NCBI GenBank assembly: GCA_964346955.1
Contig: CAYFWT010000009.1
Coordinates: 1-29,777 of the forward strand
DNA: 29,777 nucleotides
Direction: 5' to 3'
Origin: CAYFWT01 sp964346955
GTDB lineage: Bacteria; Patescibacteriota; Minisyncoccia; Portnoybacterales; UBA2143
Both the position numbers and the translations under genes were made by a program. Under the pieces are notes generated by a model. The model saw only the letters and a program-made list of their open reading frames with translations. It ran no database searches and was not told the origin of the DNA. This document shows, piece after piece, positions 7,239-14,579 of this stretch (position 1 is the first letter of the stretch; the number at the start of each line of letters is the position of its first letter).

Positions 7239-8802
7239 AAACATAGATATCGACCTGACCATTTTTCCAACAATCCCAAGACAAACCAGTTTTTTGAGAA
7301 CAAAGCTCTCCCATAAATTTATCTAAATCCCAGTTATTTTCCGTGGCCACTTGTGGCAAAAATACCCCTGAACGAAGACCCTGCCTGACTTGAACACCAT
7401 GCTGACCAATTTCTATCTCTCGCCAATCATCTATTTTTCTTAAAGGACTCAAAGCAGAAATCTCGTAGTCCAAATCATTTAATTCATTGGCTTGAACTGG
7501 ATAAAAACGAGTATCTTGAGTAGCCGCGGCCACGGCCATCTGAGAAACTACCTGATACAAAGGAATATCTGGCTCAAAGCGACCAATGCAGCCCCGCAAC
7601 TGGCCGTGTTTTTTTAAAGTAACAAAAGCGCCTAAATTTTCTTTTAATAAAGGATTAGTTACTTCAAATTCTGGCATTTGCTTTTCTAAAATATATTTTT
7701 CTACGGAAGTTTTAGCAATTTCTAAAAGTTTAGTTTTTTGTTCTTGATTAAGCTCGAGTTCAGAAGAGGCCGCCGCAGGGGCCTCCCAGCTAAAAGCAAT
7801 AGTCGAATAACCAACTACTTGAGATTTATCACCAATGAGCACGTCTCCGGAGTTAGCATATTTCAAAAGTTTAATCTGGGAATCATTCATTTGAGCCATT
7901 TTCATGGTCACTTCGACAGCTGTCTGACCACACAAACAAGTAGCCAAATTAAAAATATTTTCTTTTTCTAATTGATTAATTGTCTCTCGAAGATTAGAAA
8001 CTTGACCAGTCAAAATTGCCTCAGTCACTTTATTATCAGCGTAATTAGCTTGCTCATAAGCCGGGTAATGGGACATATCTGAACTAGCCACCAGCAAAGT
8101 CCGGTTATCAATATGTTTAGCCAAGCTCTGGCTAATTCTTTCTAAATCATCATCGGTTAACTGACTAACTAAGATGGGTAAAAGTTTAAAATCTTTTAAA
8201 ACGGTTTGCAAAAAAGGCACTTCCACTTCTAAAGAATGCTCTGGTTGATGAGGTCCTGAATCAACTTTAAACAAATCATTTTCTTTAACTAAAGTGTCTC
8301 GCAAATCAGTATCTAAATCCACTTGGCCTAAAGGAGTCTGCCAAACATCCTCTCCATCAATGACTGCCCCAGTTAAATATTGCTGATGGCTGGAACCGAT
8401 TAAAATAACTCTTTCGATGGGCTGATTGGCAACAGCCTTAAATCCATAAGCGGCTACTCCACCAGAATAAACATAACCAGCATGAGGCACTACTAAAGCC
8501 ATTATTTTACCCTGAGCCAAGTCGAAGGGTTCTGGCAATTCTACTTGCTCTAAGGATTGATTAATCATCTTAGTCAGTTCTTCTTTGTCACCAGGATAAA
8601 ATTGGCCAGCCACCACTGGTTGCCGAATAGATTTTTCTTTAGATTTTTCCGTTTCTTCTAACATAGAAGCTAATTGACTTGTTTGGTCTTCTTTTTTAGA
8701 AAGGAGGAGCCAAAAAACTCCTCCTACTAGTATAGCTAAAATCAAAAATATCCAAAACCTCCTCATTATCAATATAATAGCCAAGAAGCTGGTAAAATTC
8801 AA
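7210..8802 (-). CDS. amrBA: AmmeMemoRadiSam system: Memo-AMMECR1 fusion, membrane anchored
   Basis: 530 residues. An N-terminal membrane anchor (RRFWIFLILAILVGGVFWLL) is followed by a Memo domain (about 58-335) with the conserved metal-site segments VPHAGYVYSGG, GSSHQQYLTG, SSDMSHYPAY and CLCGQTAVEV. An AMMECR1 domain (about 350-528) follows with LRGCIGRFEP and the C-terminal SGVFLPQVATENNWD block. Memo and AMMECR1 with a dedicated radical SAM protein form the AmmeMemoRadiSam gene set, whose reaction is not established. Two starts are possible: TTG at 8802 with GGGAG 9 nt upstream, overlapping the amrS stop region, or ATG at 8766, giving a more usual anchor. A palindromic repeat at 8510-8529 adds the peptide FDLAQGK just before the Memo core. 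Directly follows amrS by 6 nt. Confidence 0.9.
   Translation of the reverse strand: MNFTSFLAIILIMRRFWIFLILAILVGGVFWLLLSKKEDQTSQLASMLEETEKSKEKSIRQPVVAGQFYPGDKEELTKMINQSLEQVELPEPFDLAQGKIMALVVPHAGYVYSGGVAAYGFKAVANQPIERVILIGSSHQQYLTGAVIDGEDVWQTPLGQVDLDTDLRDTLVKENDLFKVDSGPHQPEHSLEVEVPFLQTVLKDFKLLPILVSQLTDDDLERISQSLAKHIDNRTLLVASSDMSHYPAYEQANYADNKVTEAILTGQVSNLRETINQLEKENIFNLATCLCGQTAVEVTMKMAQMNDSQIKLLKYANSGDVLIGDKSQVVGYSTIAFSWEAPAAASSELELNQEQKTKLLEIAKTSVEKYILEKQMPEFEVTNPLLKENLGAFVTLKKHGQLRGCIGRFEPDIPLYQVVSQMAVAAATQDTRFYPVQANELNDLDYEISALSPLRKIDDWREIEIGQHGVQVRQGLRSGVFLPQVATENNWDLDKFMGELCSQKTGLSWDCWKNGQVDIYVFTAEVFGEE
8510..8529. repeat. dispersed palindromic repeat, CCTGAGC/GTCGAAGG family, inside the Memo gene
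   Basis: CCCTGAGCCAAGTCGAAGGG. Related copies lie at 17296-17314 and 20884-20902, all in the same orientation. This copy is in frame and encodes PFDLAQGK in a loop N-terminal to the Memo metal-site motif VPHAGY. Confidence 0.75.
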
Positions 8803-8808
8803 TACTTG

Positions 8809-9927
8809 TTACTCCCAAATCCCAGGGACTTCTTCGCCGCTGGGGCAATGGCCAGCTTGGAGATTATTTTGAAGGACAAAATGACCGTGGCGCTGAATAA
8901 CTAAAGTGCCTGATTCTGGACAATAAGTACTGCCTGTAGCAATATCACCAATATTACCAGTGTAAACATATTTTAAACCCACCCCTAGGGCAATTTCTCT
9001 GGCCTTTTTTAATGTTTCCTCTGGAGTAGCTGGTAAATTCTGCAATTTATACGTGGGATAAAAGCGGCTGAAATGTAAAGGGACCTCCTCACCTAAATTA
9101 TCTTTAATCCATTGGGCCATTTCTTTAATTTCTTCTGGTGAATCATTTTCGCCAGGAATAACTAAATTAACAATTTCCAGCCAAACCCCTTCTTCTTTGA
9201 TAATTCTTAAATTTCTTAAAACCGGAGCAACTTGGCCATCGGTCATTTTATCATAAAAACTCTGGCGAAAGGCTTTCAAATCAATTTTAATCGCATCAAC
9301 ATACTGGCAGAGTTCTCTTAAAGGTTCTTCATTAATATAGCCAGCAGAAACGACCACGTTTTTTAATCCTTTTTGGCGGGCTAATTTAGCTGTCTCTAAC
9401 ATATATTCAAAAAAAACCGTTGGTTCAGAATAAGTGTAGGCAATGGATTGAGCACCACTGGCCAAGACTTTTTCCACTACTTCTTCCGGTAATAAGTTTT
9501 GGGCTAGAATATCTTCGGGAAGAACTTGAGAAATTTGCCAGTTTTGGCAAAAAACACAGCGCAGGTTACAACCAGCCGTAGCAATAGAGAAAGATTTTGA
9601 ACCGGGTAAAACGTGGAAAAAAGGCTTTTTCTCAATGGGGTCAAGATTAACTGAGACAGCTTTCCCATAAACTAAGGTGTAAAGCTGACCATCAATATTT
9701 TGGCGGACACCACAAGTCCCTCTTTGGCCGGGTGAGAGAAGACATTTATTGGGGCAAAGCAAACACTGAACCATGTTATTAGACAAGGCCTGGTAATACT
9801 TGGCCTGATGCAATGTCCCTTGGGTTAACTGCTCGGCTAATTCAACCTGCTTCTCTCTTTTATAAATCAAATAACCCGCTGAACAAACAATAACTATTAA
9901 AAATAGAATGGCCAGAGCTTTTTTCAT
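8809..9927 (-). CDS. amrS: AmmeMemoRadiSam system radical SAM enzyme, membrane anchored
   Basis: Radical SAM protein of the AmmeMemoRadiSam set. The 4Fe-4S motif is GCNLRCVFCQNW (CxxxCxxC). Upstream are the family's extra cysteines CLLCPNKCLLSPGQRGTCGV. The barrel continues with YTYSEPTVFFEY, VDAIKIDLKAF and PLHFSRFYPTYKL, and ends YVYTGNIG and CPESGTLVIQRHG. An N-terminal hydrophobic helix (KKALAILFLIVIVCSAGYLIY) predicts membrane anchoring; VIVC is not a lipobox because -1 is Val. I chose ATG 9927, with GAGGA 11 nt upstream, rather than the TTG at 9945 that lies on top of that ribosome site. It is first in a two-gene operon with the Memo-AMMECR1 fusion. The target of the radical chemistry is unknown. 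Confidence 0.92.
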   Translation of the reverse strand: MKKALAILFLIVIVCSAGYLIYKREKQVELAEQLTQGTLHQAKYYQALSNNMVQCLLCPNKCLLSPGQRGTCGVRQNIDGQLYTLVYGKAVSVNLDPIEKKPFFHVLPGSKSFSIATAGCNLRCVFCQNWQISQVLPEDILAQNLLPEEVVEKVLASGAQSIAYTYSEPTVFFEYMLETAKLARQKGLKNVVVSAGYINEEPLRELCQYVDAIKIDLKAFRQSFYDKMTDGQVAPVLRNLRIIKEEGVWLEIVNLVIPGENDSPEEIKEMAQWIKDNLGEEVPLHFSRFYPTYKLQNLPATPEETLKKAREIALGVGLKYVYTGNIGDIATGSTYCPESGTLVIQRHGHFVLQNNLQAGHCPSGEEVPGIWE

Positions 9928-9947
9928 AGTCTCTTGATTCCTCAATT

Positions 9948-9976
9948 ATTATGCAAAAAGATTGGCTTTAAGGCAA
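9948..9976 (-). promoter_or_regulatory. candidate promoter of the amrS operon
   Basis: Minus strand: -35 TTGCCT (9971-9976), 17-nt spacer, -10 CATAAT (9948-9953). The predicted start is about 14 nt before the amrS ATG, leaving room for the GAGGA site. It lies downstream of the palindrome at 9986-10010, so that palindrome is not part of the leader. Confidence 0.5.
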
Positions 9977-10010
9977 ATTAAAAGAGGCGAACTAAAGACT
10001 TAGTCCGCCC
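9974..10010 (-). terminator. terminator-like palindrome, copy 1 of a duplicated element
   Basis: On the minus strand GGCGGACTAA pairs with TTAGTTCGCC (one G-U pair, 4-nt loop), then a run CTCTTTTAATTT. No convincing minus-strand gene lies upstream of it. Nearly the same sequence recurs at 11663-11684 on the other side of the radical SAM gene. Confidence 0.6.
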
Positions 10011-10041
10011 TATGGTTTCTTACCAAAAACCTTCACCCAAA

Positions 10042-10070
10042 TTGCCCTATGGCACAATTTCGCATATACT
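10042..10070 (+). promoter_or_regulatory. candidate promoter of the B12-binding radical SAM gene
   Basis: TTGCCC (10042-10047), 17-nt spacer, TATACT (10065-10070), about 38 nt before the first ATG. The -35 box is imperfect. Confidence 0.45.
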
Positions 10071-10108
10071 GAATATATTAGACGAAACTTTTTGTCGCCT
10101 TTCAAAAT

Positions 10109-11608
10109 ATGAATAAGAAGTCTAAGATGAAAATCCTCTTAGTTTATCCAAAGTATTCAGACACCTTCTGGAGTTTTAAGTACGCTTTAAAATTTATCTC
10201 TAAAAAGGCAGGCTTTCCACCTTTGGGGTTGTTGACTGTAGCGGCCATGCTTCCTAAAGAATGGGAGAAAAAACTTATCGATATGAATGTAGCGACCTTA
10301 AGTGATAGAGATATTGGCTGGGCTGATTATGTGTTTATCGGCGCTATCGCCGTTCAAAAAGAATCCACAAAAAGAGTAATCGATAGATGCCAAAGGCTGG
10401 GAACCAAGGTTGTGGCTGGTGGTCCTCTTTTTACTACTGGATATGAAGATTTCAAAGAGGTAGACCATTTTGTGCTTAATGAGGCTGAAATCACTCTGCC
10501 ACCCTTTTTAGAAGATTTGAGAAACGGCTGCCCTAAGCATATCTATACCTCTGGTGAACTACCAGATATAGAAAAGACACCCCTGCCGCGCTGGGAACTT
10601 ATCAATTTGAAAAAATATGCCTCGATGAATATCCAATATTCCCGGGGCTGTCCTTTTAATTGTGAATTCTGCGAAATTACTGTACTTTTTGGGCGCCAAG
10701 TACGAACAAAAAATAAAAAGCAGATCTTAGCCGAGTTAGAAAGTCTCCACTCTCAAGGCTGGAGAGATAGAGTATTTTTTGTTGATGATAACTTTATAGG
10801 AAATAAGAGAAAATTGAAAAAGGAAATTTTGCCTGCGATGATTGAATGGCTGGAAAGAAAAAGCCACCCTTTCTCTTTTAATACAGAGGTATCAATAGAT
10901 CTTTCTGACGATGAGGAACTTATGCAATTGATGGCTAAAGCAGGATTTACTTCAGTATTTGTTGGCATTGAGACACCGAACGAGGAAAGTTTGACAGAAT
11001 GTAATAAGTTTCAGAACAAGAATCGTGATTTAGTCGCCTCTGTAAAAAAGATCCAGAAGTTTGGTTTACAGGTCCAGGGGGGATTCATCGTCGGCTTTGA
11101 TAATGATCCTCCTTCAATTTTCGAAAGGCTTATTGCCTTTATTCAGGGAGGTGGAATTGTTACGGCTATGGTCGGGTTATTAAATGCTCCGCCTGGTACC
11201 AGACTCTATCAGCGCCTGGCAAAAGAAGGTAGGTTATTGGAGGATTCCTCTGGTGACAATACAGACTTTTCAATCAACTTTATCCCTAAGATGGACTATC
11301 AAATACTCATTGAGGGTTATCAAAGGATTATCAGCAGAATTTATTCCCCTGAACTTTACTACGAACGGGTGATGAGGTTTTTAAGAGAATATAAGCCCTT
11401 GCAAAAAAAGTCACTCCACTTTCATTTCAACTATCTGGAAGCATTTTTTAAATCCATATTCTTCCTAGGTATAAAAGAGAAAGAAAGGGTCTATTATTGG
11501 AAGCTTTTTTTCTGGTCTTTATTCAGACGTCCACGACTTTTTCCCTTGGCAATTACTTTGGCAATTTACGGATTCCATTTTCGAAAAATTTTCGAAAATT
11601 ATTTGTGA
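10109..11608 (+). CDS. B12-binding domain radical SAM protein, DUF4070/HpnP-like
   Basis: 499 residues. N-terminal cobalamin-binding-like domain (KILLVYPKYSDTFW; GFPPLGLLTVAAMLP; VAGGPLFTTGYEDF) followed by a radical SAM core with RGCPFNCEFCEI (CxxxCxxC), VFFVDDNFIGN, AGFTSVFVGIETP and GFIVGFDND. The C-terminal region (about 400-499) is Tyr/Phe/Arg-rich with two hydrophobic stretches. This matches the B12-binding radical SAM proteins with a DUF4070 tail, the group that includes the hopanoid C-2 methylase HpnP. The substrate here cannot be assigned: no hopanoid gene is present in the window. The cobalamin domain lacks an obvious DxHxxG motif, as in many HpnP-like proteins. A second start, ATG 10127 (MKILLVYP), is equally likely. 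The gene stands alone and is bracketed by two copies of a palindrome, suggesting a transferred cassette. Confidence 0.85.
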   Translation: MNKKSKMKILLVYPKYSDTFWSFKYALKFISKKAGFPPLGLLTVAAMLPKEWEKKLIDMNVATLSDRDIGWADYVFIGAIAVQKESTKRVIDRCQRLGTKVVAGGPLFTTGYEDFKEVDHFVLNEAEITLPPFLEDLRNGCPKHIYTSGELPDIEKTPLPRWELINLKKYASMNIQYSRGCPFNCEFCEITVLFGRQVRTKNKKQILAELESLHSQGWRDRVFFVDDNFIGNKRKLKKEILPAMIEWLERKSHPFSFNTEVSIDLSDDEELMQLMAKAGFTSVFVGIETPNEESLTECNKFQNKNRDLVASVKKIQKFGLQVQGGFIVGFDNDPPSIFERLIAFIQGGGIVTAMVGLLNAPPGTRLYQRLAKEGRLLEDSSGDNTDFSINFIPKMDYQILIEGYQRIISRIYSPELYYERVMRFLREYKPLQKKSLHFHFNYLEAFFKSIFFLGIKEKERVYYWKLFFWSLFRRPRLFPLAITLAIYGFHFRKIFENYL

Positions 11609-11648
11609 AATTATTTTATCCAATAAAAGGGGCGCAAATACAGGGGCT

Positions 11649-11684
11649 TAAAAAAATAAAAGGGCGAACTAAAGATGTCCGCCC
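11649..11684 (-). terminator. Rho-independent terminator, copy 2 of the duplicated element
   Basis: Minus strand: GGGCGGAC pairs with GTTCGCCC (one G-U pair), followed by TTTTATTTTTTT. It terminates the 48-residue ORF at 11705-11851. It also lies just past the 3' end of the convergent radical SAM gene. Confidence 0.8.
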
Positions 11685-11704
11685 GTTTGCCCGGCTGAGA
11701 TAGG

Positions 11705-11851
11705 CTATGCTTCTCCTTGCTTAAGTTTTTCATGCTCAAGGGCAAGTGCTGAAAGAACCGTCATTTCTTCAGTCTCGGTTACCCGCTTCCTACTGAAGAG
11801 ATCTACTACGACTATTTGGCCATTTTCCTTAACGACTGCATAAATAGACAT
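11705..11851 (-). CDS. small hypothetical protein, 48 residues
   Basis: ATG at 11851 with a strong AAGGGGGTGA ribosome site 5-14 nt upstream, ending TAG at 11705-11707. The product begins MSIYAVVKENGQIVVVDLFS and ends with a charged helix LEHEKLKQGEA. The N-terminal half looks like a small antiparallel beta-sheet, the C-terminal half helical. No cysteines, no membrane segment and no recognisable family. It has its own promoter-like box (TTGACA, minus strand, 11908-11913) and its own terminator (11649-11684), so it is probably a separately expressed protein. The same GGGGGTGA ribosome site is used by acpP. Confidence 0.7.
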   Translation of the reverse strand: MSIYAVVKENGQIVVVDLFSRKRVTETEEMTVLSALALEHEKLKQGEA

Positions 11852-11913
11852 TCTCTCACCCCCTTAAGTTTTTGCTGTTATGTTAAATTAATAAACTTGG
11901 GGATTTTTGTCAA

Positions 11914-12219
11914 TCAAAAATAAAGCCAGAGGAAAAATAATAAAAGAACTAAACTTAAAATAATCACATAGATATTAATCCATTTTTGACTAGCTACCCG
12001 CCATCTAATTAAAGTCAGCTTGAGACTAATGGCTACATGGATGAGAAAAAAAGCAAAAGTAGGCACCGGCAACAAAACTTCATGCCAATATTTGGCCCTA
12101 ATCGGGTCAATAATCATCTTGGCCTTGCCATAGCAAGTGATGAAATAAAGCATTATCAGGACTAATAAGGCCCAGCCACTAAAGCGATTAAGTTTGATTA
12201 AAAAAGTATTGAATTTCAT
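11914..12219 (-). CDS. four-helix membrane protein, possible b-type cytochrome-like subunit
   Basis: 101 residues with about four hydrophobic segments: GWALLVLIMLYFITCYG, PVPTFAFFLIHVAISL, and C-terminal IYVIILSLVLLLFFLWLYF, with the N-terminal NTFLIKLNRFSG leading in. Two histidines (YWHE and LIHV) sit near membrane boundaries, as haem ligands do in small cytochrome b-type or DUF4405-like proteins. That is a suggestion from appearance only. It follows the TauE/SafE-like gene by 9 nt and is the last gene of the EndoQ operon. No strong terminator directly follows; the next gene's promoter box begins right at its stop. Confidence 0.65.
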   Translation of the reverse strand: MKFNTFLIKLNRFSGWALLVLIMLYFITCYGKAKMIIDPIRAKYWHEVLLPVPTFAFFLIHVAISLKLTLIRWRVASQKWINIYVIILSLVLLLFFLWLYF

Positions 12220-12228
12220 CTTTAAGCT

Positions 12229-12870
12229 TTAAAACAAATGGCCAATAAAGCCGCCGCGAGAAAGAAAATAGAAACCATAAATTAAAAAACCAATACCAAC
12301 AATTAAGGCAGCTATTCTAGCCACCGCTCGAAACTCTTTCATTTTATTTAAAAATCCTAAAAAAGCTATGGGCAGAAAATACAAACTGGTCCCGATAAAA
12401 AACATTAAAAAATAAATTATCCCCTTTAAAAGATTCCCCAGAGTCAAAACATAAGTCAAAGACATTAAAAAAGGCGGACAGAGATTAACACCCATTAAAA
12501 AACCCATCGCTAAAGGAAATTTCTGGCGGTGTTTTTCTATCTTTAGGACACAGAGCCACCCTGGTTTGAGCAAACCAAGTGCATGAAGAATTAAAAAAAT
12601 AGAAAGAACCATTAAAGAAATAATCAAAATTAAATTAACGGTTGGGCTAGCTATTTTCTCTCCTAAATAACCAAAAAAGGCTCCAAAGAGCAAATAACCG
12701 AAAAAACGACCAGTAATAAATTGAAGAATAACTTTAAAATTCTCTATCCCCCGACGTTTCTCTGAAACAAGATAAGGCCCAACAAAAGGTAAGCAGTAAG
12801 CAAAACAATAAAGACCAACAGATAAACCGAGGAGAAAAGGTTGGATAAAGAGATTGTACATGCGATTCAA
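12229..12870 (-). CDS. sulfite exporter TauE/SafE or DsbD-like membrane protein
   Basis: 213 residues with about six transmembrane helices. Near the N-terminus GLSVGLYCFAYCLPFVGPYLV and in the middle MGVNLCPPFLMSLTYV give two Cys/Cys-Pro motifs in membrane helices, as in the UreH/CcdA/DsbD-like branch often annotated TauE/SafE. Such proteins pass thiol electrons or metals across the membrane; the substrate is not known here. The start is a TTG overlapping the EndoQ stop (TTGA, 4 nt) with AAGGA about 8 nt upstream; ATG at 12861 is the alternative. It is followed after 9 nt by a small four-helix protein, which could be a haem or redox partner. Confidence 0.75.
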   Translation of the reverse strand: MNRMYNLFIQPFLLGLSVGLYCFAYCLPFVGPYLVSEKRRGIENFKVILQFITGRFFGYLLFGAFFGYLGEKIASPTVNLILIISLMVLSIFLILHALGLLKPGWLCVLKIEKHRQKFPLAMGFLMGVNLCPPFLMSLTYVLTLGNLLKGIIYFLMFFIGTSLYFLPIAFLGFLNKMKEFRAVARIAALIVGIGFLIYGFYFLSRGGFIGHLF

Positions 12871-14204
12871 AATAAGCTTCCTTGTTTTGAGAAGCTGCCT
12901 CGTTCTTCATCCTGAAAAATCTTAATCTGGCCATATTCGCCATCATAACCTGGTTCAATAAAGACTTTGCCTTGGCGAACCCGCTCTACCCCCTCAGCCA
13001 CTTCAGCTGAGGAAGCCTGTTCAATCTGTTCCTGGCTGACATCCAAAAGCACCTTAAACTCTGAACCAAAGCGCTTAATCAAATTTTTATACTCCTCACT
13101 GACTGCCTTGGCGGCTGCTCCCATCCCCTTAGCATCAGCAATAATTTCATCAAGAGGAATCAATCGCTTAAAGGGAATGCCTTGGCTTGGTTTTTTCCCT
13201 TCCTTTCTATCAGCCAAATCATCAACTCGATGAAGCACTCCGACGGTTAAAGGCCGACCACATTTGGGACAGACATTCTTCGTCTTTTTAGCTTCTTGAG
13301 GAGCCAAACTAATCTGACAATTTCGATGTCCATCATAATGGTATTTGCCCTCCTCAGGAAAAAATTCAATTGTTTCTAAAAATTTTTGGGGGTCTTTACT
13401 CTTGATAGCCTCAACTATCGCTGAGTAAGTTAAATCGGTATTAAAAAGATTAGCCTCCCGACCGATTTTACTAGGACTGTGGGCATCTGAATTACTGACT
13501 AAACTAACTCTATCTAAAGCAGACCATCGCCAGTTCATGGCCGGGTCAGAGGAAAGGCCAGTTTCACTCACATAGATATACTTGGCATAATCATCAAAAC
13601 ACTCCTCTAAAGAATCGAAACCAGAATTAGAACCGAATAAAGAAAACCAGGGCGTCCAAATATGCCCTGGGATAATTAAACAATCCTCAGAAATAGTTAA
13701 AACAATTTTTAGTAGTTCTTTAGCATCTAGCCCTAGGATTGGCCGACCATCAGCCTTAAGATTACCAATCCAGCCTAAACGAGTATTGATTTTCTCTACG
13801 GTCGAAAAATCAGGGGCTAGAATAATAAGATGGATTTTTCGGGTTCGATTATTTTTTGAATAAATGCAGGAGATTTCACTGCTTAATAAAAAACGGACGC
13901 CCTCATCTTGAGGACGATTATTATTAGGAGGCAGCCAATCATTATTGAGAAGAGCAGAATAAATCTTCTTTTTTATTCCTCGAGCAGAGTAAGTTCGGGT
14001 CGGGACAATTTTAAACAATCCTGGTTCAGCTGGTTCAAGTTTTTCTTTGAGTTCTTTCAGCCAAAGATGATGGGTAAAATCACCCGTTCCTAGAACTTTA
14101 ATCCCTTTAATCTTGGCCCACTTATTCAAATTCTCCACATCCATATCCTTGGAAGTGGCTCGAGAATATTTTGAATGAATATGCAGGTCAGCAATAAAGC
14201 GCAT
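12867..14204 (-). CDS. endonuclease Q family DNA repair nuclease
   Basis: 445 residues. The PHP-type metal centre is visible: ADLHIHSKYS at the start, GTGDFTHH, SSEISCIYS, IPGHIWTPWFSLFGS, SNSDAHSP. A zinc-binding CPKCGRPLTVGVLHRVDDLADR segment and the IPLDEIIAD / VSEEYKNLIKRFGSEFKVLLD region follow. This is the layout of endonuclease Q (first studied in Pyrococcus), which cuts 5' of deaminated bases and abasic sites. The protein ends KQGSLF; QGSLF fits the bacterial sliding-clamp consensus Q-x-(S/D)-L-F. First gene of an operon with two membrane proteins; its stop overlaps the next start. It lies just after tRNA-Arg and may be transcribed from the tRNA promoter. The Shine-Dalgarno is weak. 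Confidence 0.9.
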   Translation of the reverse strand: MRFIADLHIHSKYSRATSKDMDVENLNKWAKIKGIKVLGTGDFTHHLWLKELKEKLEPAEPGLFKIVPTRTYSARGIKKKIYSALLNNDWLPPNNNRPQDEGVRFLLSSEISCIYSKNNRTRKIHLIILAPDFSTVEKINTRLGWIGNLKADGRPILGLDAKELLKIVLTISEDCLIIPGHIWTPWFSLFGSNSGFDSLEECFDDYAKYIYVSETGLSSDPAMNWRWSALDRVSLVSNSDAHSPSKIGREANLFNTDLTYSAIVEAIKSKDPQKFLETIEFFPEEGKYHYDGHRNCQISLAPQEAKKTKNVCPKCGRPLTVGVLHRVDDLADRKEGKKPSQGIPFKRLIPLDEIIADAKGMGAAAKAVSEEYKNLIKRFGSEFKVLLDVSQEQIEQASSAEVAEGVERVRQGKVFIEPGYDGEYGQIKIFQDEERGSFSKQGSLF

Positions 14205-14277
14205 GGTTATTTGCTCTTAAGACCTACGAAGATAAGATAGAAACAGAAGATAGGGACAGTTCCTCCAACTTCAAGAA

Positions 14278-14350
14278 CGTGCCTAGCAGGATTTGAACCT
14301 GCGACCCCCAGCTCCGGAAGCTGATGCTCTATCCACTGAGCTATAGGCAC
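14278..14350 (-). tRNA. tRNA-Arg (anticodon CCG)
   Basis: Complete cloverleaf on the minus strand: acceptor GTGCCTA/TAGGCAC, D-stem GCTC/GAGC, anticodon loop TTCCGGA giving CCG, 5-nt variable loop, T-arm GCAGG-TTCAAAT-CCTGC. Discriminator G. The 3' CCA is not encoded, unlike the two tRNAs at the right end of the window. Confidence 0.95.
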
Positions 14351-14361
14351 AATCATTCTCT

Positions 14362-14389
14362 ATTATACTCCTCTGATATCCAGGGTCAA
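14362..14389 (-). promoter_or_regulatory. promoter of tRNA-Arg(CCG)
   Basis: Minus strand: TTGACC (14384-14389), 16-nt spacer, TATAAT (14362-14367), 11 nt before the tRNA. Same -35 and spacer as the promoter of the tRNA pair at 29.7 kb. Confidence 0.8.
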
Positions 14390-14398
14390 ACAAGGCAA

Positions 14399-14427
14399 TT
14401 GACTTATAAAATAATTCTTGGTAAAAT
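14399..14427 (+). promoter_or_regulatory. promoter of the small Cys-rich peptide unit
   Basis: TTGACT (14399-14404), 17-nt spacer, TAAAAT (14422-14427). Divergent from the tRNA-Arg promoter, with 9 nt between the two -35 boxes. Predicted start about 14434. Confidence 0.75.
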
Positions 14428-14472
14428 AATAATAGTGGCTCTTTATAGTTCTTCAAGGAAGGAGGGATGACG

Positions 14473-14535
14473 ATGAAGTGGCTGTTTCCTCACGCAACCC
14501 ACTGCAGCAAGTGCGGCAGCTGTACTTTGTCCTGA
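14473..14535 (+). CDS. 20-residue Cys-rich peptide
   Basis: A short ORF, ATG 14473 to TGA 14535, with AAGGAGGG (14459-14466) at good spacing. A second ATG at 14467 abuts the ribosome site and is less likely. The peptide begins MKWLFPH and ends in HCSKCGSC plus TLS, a C-x2-C-x2-C pattern with a nearby histidine. It has its own promoter and a long hairpin terminator, so the transcript of about 210 nt seems to exist for this peptide or as a dual-function RNA. Possible roles include metal binding, a modified-peptide precursor or a regulatory leader; none is shown. No modification enzyme is adjacent; the radical SAM genes are 3-5 kb away. I recognise no family. Confidence 0.55.
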   Translation: MKWLFPHATHCSKCGSCTLS

Positions 14536-14579
14536 GCATGACGCAAAAAGGCTCATCAAAAAATTCACTAAAGAGTTCG

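Noticed and set aside
9986..10060. Sequence on the minus strand (GGGTGAAGG..GGTAAGAAACC and two copies of CCATAGGGC) reminiscent of parts of RNase P RNA, or a riboswitch/leader for amrS.
   Set aside because: Only about 60 nt show any likeness, the rest of an RNase P RNA is absent, and the likely amrS promoter lies downstream of the hairpin, so it cannot be in the amrS leader.
12789..12802. GTAAGCA twice in tandem inside the TauE/SafE-like gene, matching the TGYTNNN heptamer pattern on the minus strand.
   Set aside because: Only two units, and they encode part of the conserved Cys-Leu-Pro region of the protein, so chance is likely.
12967..13233. Plus-strand frame inside the EndoQ gene, and similar long antisense frames at 14630-14890 and 25732-25983.
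   Set aside because: All lie opposite recognisable or compositionally normal genes and have no ribosome sites.
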